Source of the DNA: Pictodentalium vernedei
Lineage: Eukaryota > Mollusca > Scaphopoda > Dentaliida > Dentaliidae
DNA: 64,000 bases
Direction of reading: 5' to 3'
Assembly: GCA_031216915.1 (NCBI GenBank)
Contig: CM062290.1
Coordinates: 167,915,453-167,979,452, forward strand
Shown: positions 34,140 to 45,829 of the stretch, piece by piece
Numbering within the stretch: position 1 is the stretch's first letter
Layout: each line of letters starts with the position of its first letter
Translations under genes and position numbers: made by a program
The notes under the pieces: model-generated
The model's input: the letters and a program-made list of their open reading frames with translations, nothing else
Told to the model about the DNA's origin: nothing
Databases searched by the model: none

Positions 34140-34515
34140 CCGGGAGCATGGTGGCTCAGTGGTTACGGCATCAAACTTCAAACCGAAAGGTCCATAGTTC
34201 GATCCCCGGCAGGGGTAACTGCATTGTGTCCTTAGGCAAGACACTTCATCCCAACTGCCCACGCGGGGACACGGTGGCACTGTGTGCTAAGGCATACTGC
34301 ATGTTGATGGTGCACTTGTCTTCAACCAGTGTTAACCCTGCTTGCGTGGAGTATGTTGGGGAGCCTGGCAGTTGCTCGCCATTGCCTGGTGGTTCTCTCT
34401 GGGTACTCCAGTTTCCTCCACAGGTAAAACTGTCTCACACAAGGTGACCCTACATGCCAAAAGTGTTGTTAAATCCCAATGCATCAATAAATAAGTAAAT
34501 AATAAATATTTATCG
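34140..34515 (+). mobile_element. tRNA-derived SINE (family 1), full length, 376 bp
   Basis: The tRNA-like head has a pol III A box GGTGGCTCAGTGG (34150-34162) and a B box TAGTTCGATCC (34195-34205). A conserved body follows (GGCAAGACACTTCATCCC), with the tail CATCAATAAATAAGTAAAT. GAATCCA flanks both sides (34133-34139 and 34516-34522). The minus-strand copy at 51107-51482 is also 376 bp. Confidence 0.85.
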
Positions 34516-34775
34516 GAATCCATTAATAGAAAACATTTACACAGTTCTCAAATGAGTGAGCAATTAAGAGAAAGCAAAAATTGAAAAAGCTTGTAACCAT
34601 GCTGGTCCCAGTTAATCGATTCATCCTTTAAACACTAAGACATACTTAAAGGTTCTTGCAGAGATGAACAAATTTAAGGTAACCCCTACAAAGGTTATGC
34701 CAGTAAAATTTACATAAGCCTTCCAAGCCAAGATAACCCAATCGCATTGCTCTTTCTCTTGTCAGTGTTTTTTTT

Positions 34776-34963
34776 TCCACTGGTAGAGTGCTGAATTATT
34801 TTTGATCATCAAAACTTTTGACAACAATTTATGAGAAAGTGCCTAGAGGTACTCTCCCATAAATTGTGGCATGGCCAAGCCACACAGACTTAATAATTTC
34901 ACTTCCGAGATAATATGAAGCACATCCACAGAATATGAAGCCTTCAAGTTGTGACACATGCAC
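34776..34963. mobile_element. foldback MITE fragment (GAGAGTGCCT family)
   Basis: CACTGGTAGAGTGCTGAA at left and the central stem CAATTTATGAGAAAGTGCC / GGTACTCTCCCATAAATTG are present. The right half is cut by the next foldback element. Confidence 0.65.
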
Positions 34964-35208
34964 ACTTTACCTAACAAATTGGCTGCATCCAAAACTATAC
35001 CATCTGACCAGTGGTCAGATTGTATAGTTTTGGATGCTGCTAATTTGTTAGGTAAAGTGTCAGTGACCACTCAATGCAACAATCCCAATTAGCTCGTTCC
35101 ACCGAGGGGTTGCATGATATGGTTTTGCTGAAATTTTTTGTAAACTTTTTTATTCAACTGCTTAATTTTCAAAATATGTGGGTGGATGCGGCCAATTTGT
35201 AAGGTAAA
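34964..35208. mobile_element. foldback element with three copies of its end
   Basis: ACTTTACCTAACAAATT (34964) is inverted at 35042-35058, making a ~95-bp hairpin through CCAAAACTATACCATCTGACC. A third copy, GGCCAATTTGTAAGGTAAAG, lies at about 35188-35208. An internal TTGCATGATATGGTTTTG phrase links it to the element at 21275. It may be one element with a rearranged left half. Confidence 0.6.
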
Positions 35209-35735
35209 GTCTCCCCTTCTTTACGAAACATATTTTAAAAACTGGTGTGTATCTTTACTCAGATACATGTAGACAGGAAATGTCATTTTGTTTTTGCAAC
35301 ATTGAATTATCGTGCAAGTAAAATTCTTCCTCCGGGATGATATCCCATCCCCCCACCTTGGCCCAAACACAATGCCATTATAAACATCTGGTTGAATGTG
35401 GCCTTAATCTGGATTTGACCGTATGTTGCATTCATGGTACAGCCATAGATGCTGAAAGTGATCTTCAGCCCAAGTAACTAAATATACTTGTGTCACAGTC
35501 ACAGATACTGGGAGTGACCTTAATCATCATCAAATAAATAATATGCCATTGTTTAGTTTTTGATAAAACTGAACTCTCATATACTGGTGTACTGTGATAT
35601 CTGCCCCCCCTCCCCTCCCTGTGCCTCCCGGGGGAAGATAAACTAGTTTATCCACCATCCTCAACCCTCTCCACCAGATAATCTTATTTGTCTTCCACCA
35701 CCTGGTTTCTCTTTCACCACCCCTTGCCTGTATTT
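35209..35735. other. spacer, no gene recognised
   Basis: Contains a C-rich patch near 35604-35632. Nothing else is supported. Confidence 0.4.
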
Positions 35736-36345
35736 TTAGCTCGTCTGACTAAAAGTCCGGGTGAGCTAAAGTGATCGGTCCGACGTCTCCTCTGTCAGTT
35801 GTCCGTGAACATGGTGTTCGCAACTTCTCCGCCAAATCTGCTTGGCTAATTTCAATTAAATTTGAGGTGGTTATTTGTTCTGACATCGCATTTGGTTTTT
35901 GTTCAAATCAACATGCCCAGCCCCATAGGGAGGGGGCTCGGCAAAATACTCCTATATTTTTTAAAAATCTTAATCTTCTGATGAGTCATGAACCAGTGGG
36001 TACCATGACTTGATTTTTGGTACTGATCTCCTTTTTGAGGTGGAGAATCAATTTTGTTGAAACAAAATTTTGGAGCAAGATATGCATTTGTAATGGGAGG
36101 GGCAAGACTTTTGGCTCCGCCTGAAATTCTTATTTTCTGAACCGTTTCTCCGATTTGAACCAAATTTGGTATGTGGTATCATTGAGTCATAAGTACTTGA
36201 TTCATGTAAAAAAAAAAATTGGCAACCCCAGGAGCTAAAAATAGAAATATTTGCAAGTGCGCATATTTCCCAAACTGCACAGAACAGAGATCTGTTATAA
36301 GGTATTTAGGACATGCACAATTGGGAGGGGGGGGGGGGGGGGGGT
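35736..36345 (+). mobile_element. tandem-core element C, family 1, 5' domain only
   Basis: It starts TTAGCTCGTCTGACTAAAAGT with the complementary GGGTGAGCT. It shares the family 5' domain phrases CATGCCCAGCCCCATAGGGAGG, GGGGCAAGACTTTTGGC and CAGGAGCTAAAAATAGAAAT. It is truncated near a G run at about 36328-36345, with no tandem core or 3' end. Confidence 0.7.
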
Positions 36346-37606
36346 GGGGGAATCATAAATTTTTTTCAGAACACAAGGCAGGGATGGGTGGATAGGTCAG
36401 CACCTCTGAAAACTCGTTTTTCCATTCCTTGAATTTTTTTTCTTATGAGCTCTTATCTTTCAAACAGGTGGTGAAAATTGATCAGGGAGGCTTTTATAGT
36501 CTTTTTGCCACCACTCCATCTCCTCTGAGTTAAGTACAGGATAGGGGCCACCATGGGAATGTGGACAGACGTTCACTATTCCTTATCACACCATCATTGG
36601 TTCACAATTTTCAAAAAAGATAGATTAATTTAAATGAATAATCATTTATGTAATCTAACGTAAATGTAATCTAACCAGAAGTGACAAAGGGATCTCATAC
36701 AGTAGATATTATACAGTGGTATTTACTGCCAAGGGGAAAAACTCCGATAATGTTGGTGCCTTAAAATATCATTTTATGTCACACACATTACCCATGGTTT
36801 TTCCCGTGGGTAGTGGTAAATGGGCCACATGGTTGGAATTCTCTCTTACTGTCTGACCAAAGTTTACTAACTGATCTAGGAAATAAAGCACTACTCACCG
36901 CTCCATCAAATGAAGCACTACTATCGACCAAGGTGCAACAGCGTAGAGGGATGGATATCTGATACCAAAGAATCACATCTCATCACATTGACTGTTGACA
37001 GGTTCATTACAATATTGAGCTGAGTGCTTCTACAAATTCTGCACTTGATAATGCTTAATAAATTCAGATTAGACTGATGAAACTAAAATTGAGTGTAGAA
37101 ATGGGCAGAAACAGAAAGAAATCGGTAAAAATAGCAGCAAATACAGTAGTGAAACCAGGCAAAACATAAAAATTTTCAACATATTTCAGATACAGACATT
37201 CGCATTTATATATTAGAAATACATTAGTAGAGAAAATATTTTTGAAAAACATGTAAACTTTTCGTTGACCAGACTCAAATTTCCACTGTGAGCAGCTGGG
37301 AAAAGAATTTTGTCGATGTTTTCCATTTTGAAGACTCATACTCATAAGTTGGAAAGAGAGAAATATTTGAGGTTCTGAACTTTTTTTTTTTTGCTCAGAT
37401 CATTATTTTCCGTTTCCAAGACTTCTACACTCAAATTGTTAAAACAGAAATCTTTTTAGCAGGCCTTGAAATAAAGAGCTTACTTCATAATTTGTTAGTA
37501 GGTTCTGTTATATAATGTAGTGGTAACCTATAGAAAAAAAGTATTGTAATCCTTTTCCACTTTCTCTGTTTTACAAAGCAAGTTATCTGCTTTGCATGTT
37601 TGCAGA
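36346..37606. other. spacer between repeats, no gene recognised
   Basis: AT-rich. Frames at 36788-36976 and 37064-37345 (minus) show no motif. Confidence 0.4.
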
Positions 37607-37877
37607 ATTTCTTATCAACCTACTCACAATTGTTTACTACAGGCTTGCACTACAGTGGAAGTCCCTAACTTGGATAAAATACTCTCTATTTTTGTCTTTC
37701 CCAAGTAATTTGGGAAAGAAAAGTGGTGCAAAAGCACCAAGAAAAAATATGCCAAAACTGGGTCGAGTGCAACTGGCGCTGACCCAGTACGGGGCGCTCT
37801 CTCCCAAGTACAACTCCACGACTTCCGTTGCCAGTGCGCATATACCGTCGCTAAAGACTCATTCCTTTTGTCATCCG
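37607..37877. repeat. DIRS B left inverted terminal repeat
   Basis: ATTTCTTATCAACCTACTC to about 37877 is the reverse complement of 43820-44094. Shared internal phrases include GCTTGCACTACAGTGGAAGT and CGCTAAAGACTCATTC. Confidence 0.9.
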
Positions 37878-38319
37878 CCTTGTGTCGAGATGTTCTGCAC
37901 GCTTATCAGCGTTTATCCAGCTCGTTGATTGATGTTTTCCTGATTCATAGTGTATCAGAGTATCCTTTGTATTATCAGGAACAGTTTTTATTATATTCTC
38001 TTCAATATTATATATCCATAATGTATTTTATTTGTTCTCTCTCGCGTCGCGCACGAATTTCGTGTGCCATGCGGTTCGGACTTAAATTTTTTCACAATTA
38101 TTGTCAATGCTTAATTTGCTAATTTTTCTAATTGTGTTAGAGTTGGGTGTCAGCGGGGTACCACTCCTACAGTTTTTCTTCTCTCTTTTGAGAGTAGTCT
38201 TCCTGTTGTGTGGTTCCCGGTCGACCGTCTGGGGTCTTAATTTCTGTCACCTTTCTCTCTTCTTTGGGGGTGTTCTTCTGTTTTCTGATTTCACCTTCTT
38301 TGCTCCTCTCACCTCTATC

Positions 38320-40501
38320 ATGCCCAGGACAATTCCTTGTGGGCAATGTCTGCTGCCAAAGCATGTGGACGATTCTCATTCTTCTTGTTCATCCTGTAAT
38401 GGGTGTTCGGCCGAGCGGCCATGTGGTGTCTGTGGATCATGGTCATCCACTTTCTGGGCATCAGTTAACCGTGTCGTTCGTTCTCGTGGCTGTGCCTCCC
38501 GCTCCCACGGGAAAGGAGAACGTGGTCGTTCGGGGGCTCCCGAGCTGACCTTGTCTGGTGAGAGTTTTTCCTCCTCCGTGGGGGATGTGCAGTCTTTTCC
38601 TGTAGTGGATACTGCGGGAGCCATTGAGTGTTCTGGTGAAGAGGTGCCTGGTTCCGGGACTACGGTCCCCCTCCAGTCGACATTTGAGGCTGTCACTAGG
38701 GTTGTCACTCCTCCTTCGGAGCCAAGCAGGGGTGCTCTCTCCAGTATTCCACCAGCCTCAACGACTCCCGACGTATCTACTACTACTGCTGGTCCGTCTG
38801 CTTCGTCGTCAGTTTCAGCCGGCCTCGGCTTTTCACTGCAGGAATGTCTGGTTCTGTAGATGTGGGATATCGGCCTCAGCCTTCCCTGACTTCAACTCGG
38901 CGAAGTTGGAAGGGGCTGCCGGCCGAACCCACCACTGTGGTCTCTACGCCGTCGAGCACCACAGTTGTGTCTTTGGATTTGGATGTTCTTAGTGGAGACA
39001 CTATGAACTCCGTGGTGTTTCCATCCACTCATTCTGGCCACCCGACCAGTTTTGGGGGACCAACGCCTTTCGTGCAGCCTGGACCTTCTGCCCCGCAGAG
39101 GTCCGCGGTGACTCTCATGAGTTCTCGCTATATTGATCCTCGGGGTGCCTCGTACCCCTATTCACGTCTGCCTTCAGATGTTTCGGCTGCCGCCCGTCGT
39201 CCCGCGTCGGGCGTTTTGGAGGATCGTGACCCTTCGCCGGTTAAGAGGTGAAGCCACTTTGCCGGTTTGCTCCCCTGTCGAACCAGCCAGTTTGGACAGT
39301 GAGCTTAGGGAGGCCCTCCCCTTACTCAGGTTCTGTCAAAGAGCCTTCCTGTTGCTTCCAGCGAGGCAGCGAGTGGTTTCCAGGCACCTCCTATGGCGCC
39401 GCCTCCCGGGATTGGAAACAGGCCGGTTTCTGATCCCCCTGGTGTCCCGACACCATGGGAGGCGTTGGCTGGTTTGCCCATGATGGGCTATGTGTCTTCC
39501 GACTCTGGGGAGGAGTCCGACATGCTTGATGTCGAGGGCCAGCAGTCTTCGGACTTGGGGGCAGCTCTTGACTTTGTGTTTGGGTTTCTGCCTGATCTCA
39601 AACCTGCTAACCAGCCGACAGTGTCAGCCAGGCCGCGATCATCGGTCGCACGCCTACAGCCTATGGACCAACCTGCTTCTGGGGGCCTTCGACTGTGCCA
39701 GTCGGTACAGGTGGTTGAAGATTTTTCAGAATTGGACTCCAAGCTGAGTTCCAAGGCTCTGAAGACTCCGTTCTTCACCAGGGTTGACACCTTTTTGCCT
39801 CCTGTGCGTTATCATTCCTACGATTCCACCAATCCGTCGGTCTGCCAGACTTTGACGGTTCTGGATCAGGACTCCACTTCTCTCAGGCTTTCCAAGCCCA
39901 AGTCTGCCGTCATTCCAATGACGACTCTGGAGTCCACGTTGGGCTTATCTAGAGAGATGCTTGGCATGCTTTCTCTCTCAGATCACGTCGTCTTAGCTTT
40001 GGCTGCTTATCTGCCTCCAGATAAGTTTGATGAGGTACAGGCTCCTTTGCGTGTGCTGTCCAAGGCACTTATGCATCTTACTCACACGCATGCCTGTAAC
40101 ATGGCTAATCTGGAATTAGTTCGAAGGGACGCTGTGCTGGACACAGGACGATCCCTTCCTGAGGAGCAGCGTGCTGCTCTTCGATCTGCTTCTTTGGCAG
40201 GTCCGCAACTTTTCCATGGTTCCGTGTCGACGGTCCGGATGACGTCCTACGTCATTCCAAAGATCAGCTGCTGTTTCGTCAGCTTGATCAGCCTTCTAGG
40301 GGAGGCAAGGGCCGTTCCAAGCCTAATAAGTACCCTTCTGCTTCCTCTGTGAAGCAAAAGGCTGGTCCTTCTGCCGCCGCCTCTATTTCCTACTCAAGGG
40401 GTAAGGGTAAAGGTCGGCAGAATCAAGGGAAGTCTCAGGATTCTTCATTTAGTAGAGGAGGTGGTTTCTCCTCTCGCGTCCCTCGTCGGGGCTCGAAATG
40501 A
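38320..40501 (+). pseudogene. DIRS B ORF1 (gag-like), frameshifted
   Basis: The ATG at 38320 opens MPRTIPCGQCLLPKHVDDSH, then the cysteine-rich CNGCSAERPCGVCGSW. The frame ends at 38859 and continues out of phase at 38844-39251 and 39393-40230. The conserved block LSLSDHVVLALAAYLPPDKF starts near 39977 and THTHACNMANLELVRRDAVL near 40083. A basic Gly-rich tail (GRQNQGKSQDSSF...RRGSK) ends at TGA 40499-40501. Compared with copy A, bases are missing near 39249. The product would be the element's nucleic-acid-binding structural protein. Confidence 0.8.
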
Positions 40502-42590
40502 AGGTCCTCACCTCGACTCGTCCCAGGTTGGAGGAAGGATAGCAGAGTTCGCAGTCCATTGGGCCACCATCACATCCAATCTGTGGGTGTTAGATATTGT
40601 TCGGTCCAGGCTGCGAATATCCTTCTGACGGCACCCCACTCTGTCAAGGGTGCCTCTTCCAACCACAGTTCCTTCAAACGTTTTACGTCGGGAACTTTTG
40701 TCCATGGAGAATGGCAATCTCCTGGCAAAGGGGGCGATCGAGGTCGTCAAGAACTTTCAGTCAGTGGGTTTCTATTCCTGCCTGTTCTTGGTTCCGAAGA
40801 AGGACAGCCAACTCCGACCTGTTATCGATCTGAGTATCCTGAACCAGTCTATCATTGCTCCCAAGTTCAGCATGGAGACTTTCAGGTCGGTCCGCCAATC
40901 AATTCACCAGGGAGAATTCGTTGCCAGCATCGACCTGCGAGACGCTTACTTCCACGTTCCGATGCATCGGGCGTCACGGAAGTATCTCAGGTTCGCTTTT
41001 CTGGGGCGAGTTTACCAGTTCAAGGCCATGCCTTTCGGCCTTAACCTGGCTCCTTGGGCCTTCACCCGACTGATGTCGCATGTGATAGCGTTCCATCGCA
41101 CACAGTCCAGGGTGACTACTTCGGCATATCTGGACAATATCCTCCAGAGGCATTCCAATGCTGCCTTACCGGAGTCAAATGTTGCCCCTCTGTTGAGCTT
41201 GCTCATGTCGCTAGGATTCAGAGTCAACTAGGAGAAGTCGGACCTGGTCCCTTCTCCGTCGTTTTGTCATCTGGGGATGGCTTTCCAAACCCAATTCAAT
41301 TTGGTAGCGGTTCCCCAGGCCAAGGCTGTGATTCTCTCAGCTTTTGCTCTGACTCTGTCCCAGTCCACATCCGCGACCGCTCGGAGTTTTCTCTGGCTGA
41401 TCGGTCTCTGCAGTTCGGCGACGGATCTCATTCCTCTAGGTCGGCTGCGTGTCAGACCTCTCCAACACTTTCTGCTCAGTCGTTGGAGGCCGAATGTAGA
41501 TTCTCTGGATCAGGTGCTTCCGTTTCCGGAATCTCTTTATCCTCACCTTCTTCCCTGGACAGATGTTCAGTGGATTAGGCAGGGTGTTCCATTGGACTTA
41601 CCCACGTCCGATCGTGTTCTGACGGCAGATGCCAGTGACCTCAGATGGGGTGCGACGCTGGATCCTCTCGGTCTTTCCCTACACGGGATGTGGGACCAGG
41701 ATCAAGCAGCTCTACACATCAACCAGAAGGAGCTTCTTGCTCTTCTGAGTTTCAGGCAGTGGATCCCTCACCTGTCGAATCACCAGGTCCTTCTGCTGTC
41801 CGACAGTTTGACAGTGGTTGCTTACATTCGGAACCAGGGCGGCACGCACTTGGTTCCGATGTACGAATTGGCTCGGGATCTTCTACTGCTCGCTCAGGAT
41901 GTTCACGCCGGAGTGGTTGTTCATCACATTCCCGGTCATCTGAACGTCCTAGCCGATTCCCTGTCCCGACAGGGCAGGGTTATTTCCACCGAGTGGATGC
42001 TCCACAGGGCAGTGTTCCAGTCGCTTTGTGATCTCTGGGGACGTTCCCACATCGATCTCTTTGCGACTCATTGGAACCATCAGGTGGACACTTTCGTGTC
42101 CCCGTGTCCAGATCCTCTGGCTTTTGCCGTGGACGCTCTGTCACTCGATTGGAACGGTCTAGTCGGTCTTCCCGCCGGTTCCGATTCTGCCTCAGGTTCT
42201 AGCCAAAATTCGAACCTGCAGTTGTCGAATCATTCTGATCGCTCCCCTGTTGCCTCAGCGGGTGTGGATCAATCAGCACTGCTCGCTGATGGCGGCGGTT
42301 CCGGCACGTCTCCCGCTACGTCGCGACGTTCTTTGTCAAGGTTGCCCGAGGAGGTTTCACGTCGACCCGACTTCATTGTGCCTTCACGCATATTTTTTGT
42401 CAGGTCCTGTCTCCTCCGTAGAGGTTTTTCGAGACGAGCAGTGGAGTGCATTTCTTCTTCAAGGAGGCACTCCACTGGTTTAGCTTATGCAGCTAAATGG
42501 AAGGTCTTCTGTCGATGGTGTGCTGATCACTCTGTTGATTATGCAAATCCTTCGATTTCACAGATTGCGGAGTTTCTGGTATCTGTTTGA
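40491..42590 (+). pseudogene. DIRS B ORF2: reverse transcriptase and RNase H
   Basis: It overlaps the end of ORF1 in another frame (GPHLDSSQVGGRIAEF). RT blocks: FYSCLFLVPKKDSQLRPVID, ASIDLRDAYFHVP (catalytic Asp), FKAMPFGLNLAPWAFTRL and TSAYLDNIL. The YLDD box reads YLDN (41127-41138), losing a metal-binding Asp. RNase H keeps its acidic residues in VLTADAS, INQKELLAL, LLSDSLTVVAYI and HIPGHLNVLADSLSR. In-frame stops lie at TGA 40626-40628 (shared with copy A) and TAG 41229-41231. Otherwise the frame stays open to 42590. Confidence 0.9.
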
Positions 42591-43447
42591 TTCTCGGGGT
42601 CTCCAGCCTGTTACCATTAAGGGTTACATGTCCATGCTTTCAGAGACTTTTTCTTATGTGGGGAAGCGTCGTATCGGCACTAATCCTTACCTCTCCAAGC
42701 TTGTTCGGCACTTTTCTTTGAAAAGGCCTTGGACTTTGCAACTTACCCCACGATGGAATCTTTCGTGGGTGCTGCTTTGCTTGGGGGGGGGGGGGGGGGG
42801 GGGGGGGCGCCGTTCGAACCTTTATCCCAGGTGGATATGCATTTTCTCACATATAAGACGGCGTTTCTGATGGCGTTTGCTTCGGCCAGACGGGTTAGTG
42901 AGCTTGACACGGCCTTTTTTAGGAGCTCTCCCAACAGTGTTACTTTTACCACTGATTGCTCTTTTTTGGCCAAGAATCAGTTACCAGATACTACTCCTCC
43001 TCCTTTCTGTATCAGGGCTCTTCCTTCTGTTGAGGGTAATCGCCCTTTGCTCTGTCCGGTCCGCGCTATTCGCATTTATCTCGATCGGACACGTTTCATA
43101 CGGAAGGCAGGAAACGTTTTTTTCTGTCTCTTATTCCGGGTCGACAGAGGATCTCTCCTCAATCCATTTCTCGATGGATTTGTCTTGCTATTCGTATGGC
43201 TTAAGGCCGTTTAGCAGCTGGCGATTGTATTACCAATCGTATTTCTGCCCACGAGGTGCGGGCATTATCCACCTCTTGGGCTTATTCTAACTCCGTCAAG
43301 TTGTTGGATGTTATGCAGGCAGCCTACTGGAGAAATGCCTCTACTTTCTCCACCTTTTATCTGCGCCAGTTGCAGGAGCAGTCGGAGGACCTTTTTGCCT
43401 TGGGTCCTCTTTCTTCTGCTCAGGCTGTTGTCTGCCCTAGCCATTAG
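42487..43447 (+). pseudogene. DIRS B tyrosine recombinase, three frames
   Basis: The N-terminal core-binding part (GLQPVTIKGYMSMLSETFSY, TPRWNLSWVLLCL) is in one frame to a run of 25 G (42783-42807). The frame then shifts for APFEPLSQVDMHFLTYKTAF and ASARRVSEL, with the catalytic Arg near 42888-42893. A third frame holds HEVRALSTSW (HxxR box at 43250-43261) and AYWRNASTFSTFYLRQ, with the nucleophilic Tyr codon at 43358-43360. A TAA lies at 43202-43204. All R-H-R-Y catalytic residues survive, although the frame does not. It would integrate the circular cDNA. Confidence 0.88.
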
Positions 43448-43661
43448 GCTTCTTGAAGGTCAGTTTCAGCCTTGTGCTGTTACTGCCCTTTTCTGTCTTG
43501 TGTGTCACACAGGCCCATATGTCTCCTTTCATTGTCCTTTACCAATGATTGCGACGTTATCTTTGATAAACCTCGGGACCTCTTCCTTCTGCTTCATGGT
43601 TCCAGTGCACTGGAGTTATGTGTGGGTTGGTTATGCGATTCCCTCCAGCCTATTGTCTATT

Positions 43662-43757
43662 GTAGTAAACAATTGTGAGTAGGTTGATAAGAAATCTAAA
43701 TTTTATAGTAAATTTCCTTTCTTATTATACCTACCACAATTGTTTACATGGAGGCCC
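43662..43757. repeat. DIRS B internal complementary region
   Basis: TGTAGTAAACAATTGTGAGT through GTTGATAAGAAAT is the exact complement of the left edge (37607-37641). TAGTAAATTTCCTTTCTTAT through ATACCTACCACAATTG is complementary to the right edge (about 44060-44094). This is the hallmark of DIRS circle formation. Confidence 0.9.
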
Positions 43758-43819
43758 TCCCGTCTTCTTTACGGGTAAAGAATCTTTCCTCCCCGCTGAT
43801 CACATAACTCTAATGTTGA

Positions 43820-44094
43820 CGGATTCAAAAAGAATGAGTCTTTAGCGATGTATATGCGCACTGGCAACGGAAGTCGTGGAGTTGTACTTGGGAGAGAGCG
43901 TCCCGTACTGGGTCTGCACCGGTTGCACTCGACCCAGTTTTGGCTTATTTTTTCTTGGTGCTTTTGCACCACTTTTCTTTCCCAAATTGCTTGGGAAAGA
44001 CAAAAATAGAGAGTATTTTATCCGAGTTAGGGACTTCCATTGTAGTGCAAGCCTGTAGTAAACAATTTAGGTATAATAAGAAAAGGAAATTTAC
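43820..44094. repeat. DIRS B right inverted terminal repeat
   Basis: Reverse complement of the left repeat, ending GTATAATAAGAAAAGGAAAT. Confidence 0.9.
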
Positions 44095-45829
44095 CATTTC
44101 CATCAAAATAAATAGCAACAACTAATGTGCAATCTCATTTTGGAGAGATCATGCATGAGTGGTTCCTATTTATTTTATGGAAATTCTGTTAAGATGTTAG
44201 CAGCATGTCACTCTGGTCATATGTTTGCAATGTGCAACCCTTGAGTCGAGTTTGTTTCAAAAGATTGTCATCTGACTGGCAAAATATGCAGCATTTGGAA
44301 GTTAATTTATGGTGTGTTGTTTTATCATAAGCTGTACTGCGTTCGTGTATTTTACAATTGGCGTAATCCACAAGCAACCCGAACAATTGTTCACATGTCA
44401 TTTCCAGGCCTGTTTCAAGTGGGAAAGATAACATGATTAAGTTATCTTACAAACTTGGCACTTAAGTCCTGAAAAATTTGTTTGCTCAAATCATTACTTT
44501 GAAGAGAATTTCATCTGTATATTTCTATTTGCAAGATGTCCATGCATAAGTTCATGACAAAAGAAAAAAATTCAGGTGGGGTTGCACATAACCTGGCCAG
44601 GTTATCTGCCCCCCCCCCCCCCCCCCTCCCAACACTTAAAGTCTCTTCTTCTTTTTTTTTCTAACTCAAAACTACTATTTTGAAGAGATTTTCATCTATA
44701 TTTTCGATTTTTGTGATTCATATGCATAAGTTATCAAAAAATACAAAAAATAAAAATCTTCAGGTTGTAATTTTATCAAACCACTTCCATATTTTCTGTT
44801 TTCCAGGCTCGAGTGCATCAGTTGGAGAATGAAAGGGTTTGAATCAAGAAAAGTTTCGTGACTTAAACTCCAGGGTGATGGGACAGATATACTGATCACA
44901 ATATTGCGCTCCTGTGAAAATTCGATATTCATTCAATATGAAATGGGAAATTCGAATATCTTCAAATATACTTCAGCCAGACATTTATGACAGTTCTGAG
45001 TAGAAACATAACTGACTTGTAGCAGTAAAAGTGTTTGTAGTGATGTAGCTACAATTGTATCACAGTTGTAGCTACATCGCTACAATCACTGTTATCGCTA
45101 CAACTGTTCATTTCAACTTATTCACCATTTATGAAAAATTTAAGTTTCGAACTTGGAAAAGTTATTCAGCTGTTCAACTTCAATAAATGCTTTGTTTCAC
45201 AACATGACCACATTATTTTATCTAGAGTATTGTTCTGTTCGATCACAGTTACAAGATACATTGTCAAAAGCAACAGGTTTTCTAAAAGAATACCTCTGAA
45301 TATTATATAAGTAGAGCAGTCTCTAATTTACAAGTGCCTCAACTCCATTTTGCGTTGAATTACTGTTTCATTTTAGAAATTCCGCATTTTTCTTTAAAAG
45401 CTACAAAGTCAACAATTCGAATAGTTTCAGTCAGTAGCTCCTGTATTGGTTTATATCTCAGTTTTTGGAATGGGAAGTGGTGAGGTGAAAAAATGCACTC
45501 TACATAACTGTGTGTCGAGGATATTATTTTAGGAAAATTTTTTTTTTTGTGACGTATTCATTAACTGTGATTTGATTCGAAGTTTGATTCAAAATTCAAT
45601 TTGCTTTCACCAATTCAATTCGATATTCGATTGGATCAAAATCTGCAATTTGCAGATCCCTACAGAATATCCTGCCCCCACCTGAGTTTTTTTCTCTTCT
45701 CTACACAATTTCAGCATTTGTACCATGAAAGTAAGTGTAAATCAGTTGGTTGAATCGTTCAGTCAAATGGAATAAGAAATGTTGATAGCAACTACAGAAA
45801 TCATTTCAAGAATTTTAGCAGTTCATTTT
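44095..45829. other. AT-rich spacer with a palindrome and a possible TIR end
   Basis: GTAGTGATGTAGCTACAA at 45037-45054 pairs with TTGTAGCTACATCGCTAC (about 45067-45084). GCAATTTGCAGATCCCTA at 45646-45663 looks like the end of a hAT-like element with ATTCGAATATTCG-type subterminal sequence, but I could not fix its partner (possibly near 44910). A C run lies at 44611-44626. Confidence 0.4.

Larger units (their letters stand above)
37607..44094 (+). mobile_element. DIRS-type YR retroelement, copy B (complete structure)
   Basis: About 6.5 kb, with inverted terminal repeats (37607-37877 and 43820-44094), ORF1 (gag-like), overlapping ORF2 (RT-RNase H), a tyrosine recombinase and an internal complementary region. 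No target duplication is seen, as expected for recombinase-mediated insertion of a circle. It has the same orientation as copy A, 4.5 kb downstream. Inactivating changes are listed under its genes. Confidence 0.93.

Noticed and set aside
34140-34205. A genuine tRNA gene
   Set aside because: The A and B boxes are present, but they head a 376-bp unit with an A-rich tail and target duplications repeated at 51107-51482, so it is a SINE.
42487-43447. Phage integrase or integron recombinase
   Set aside because: The tyrosine recombinase sits behind RT and RNase H within inverted terminal repeats and an internal complementary region, so it belongs to a DIRS retroelement.
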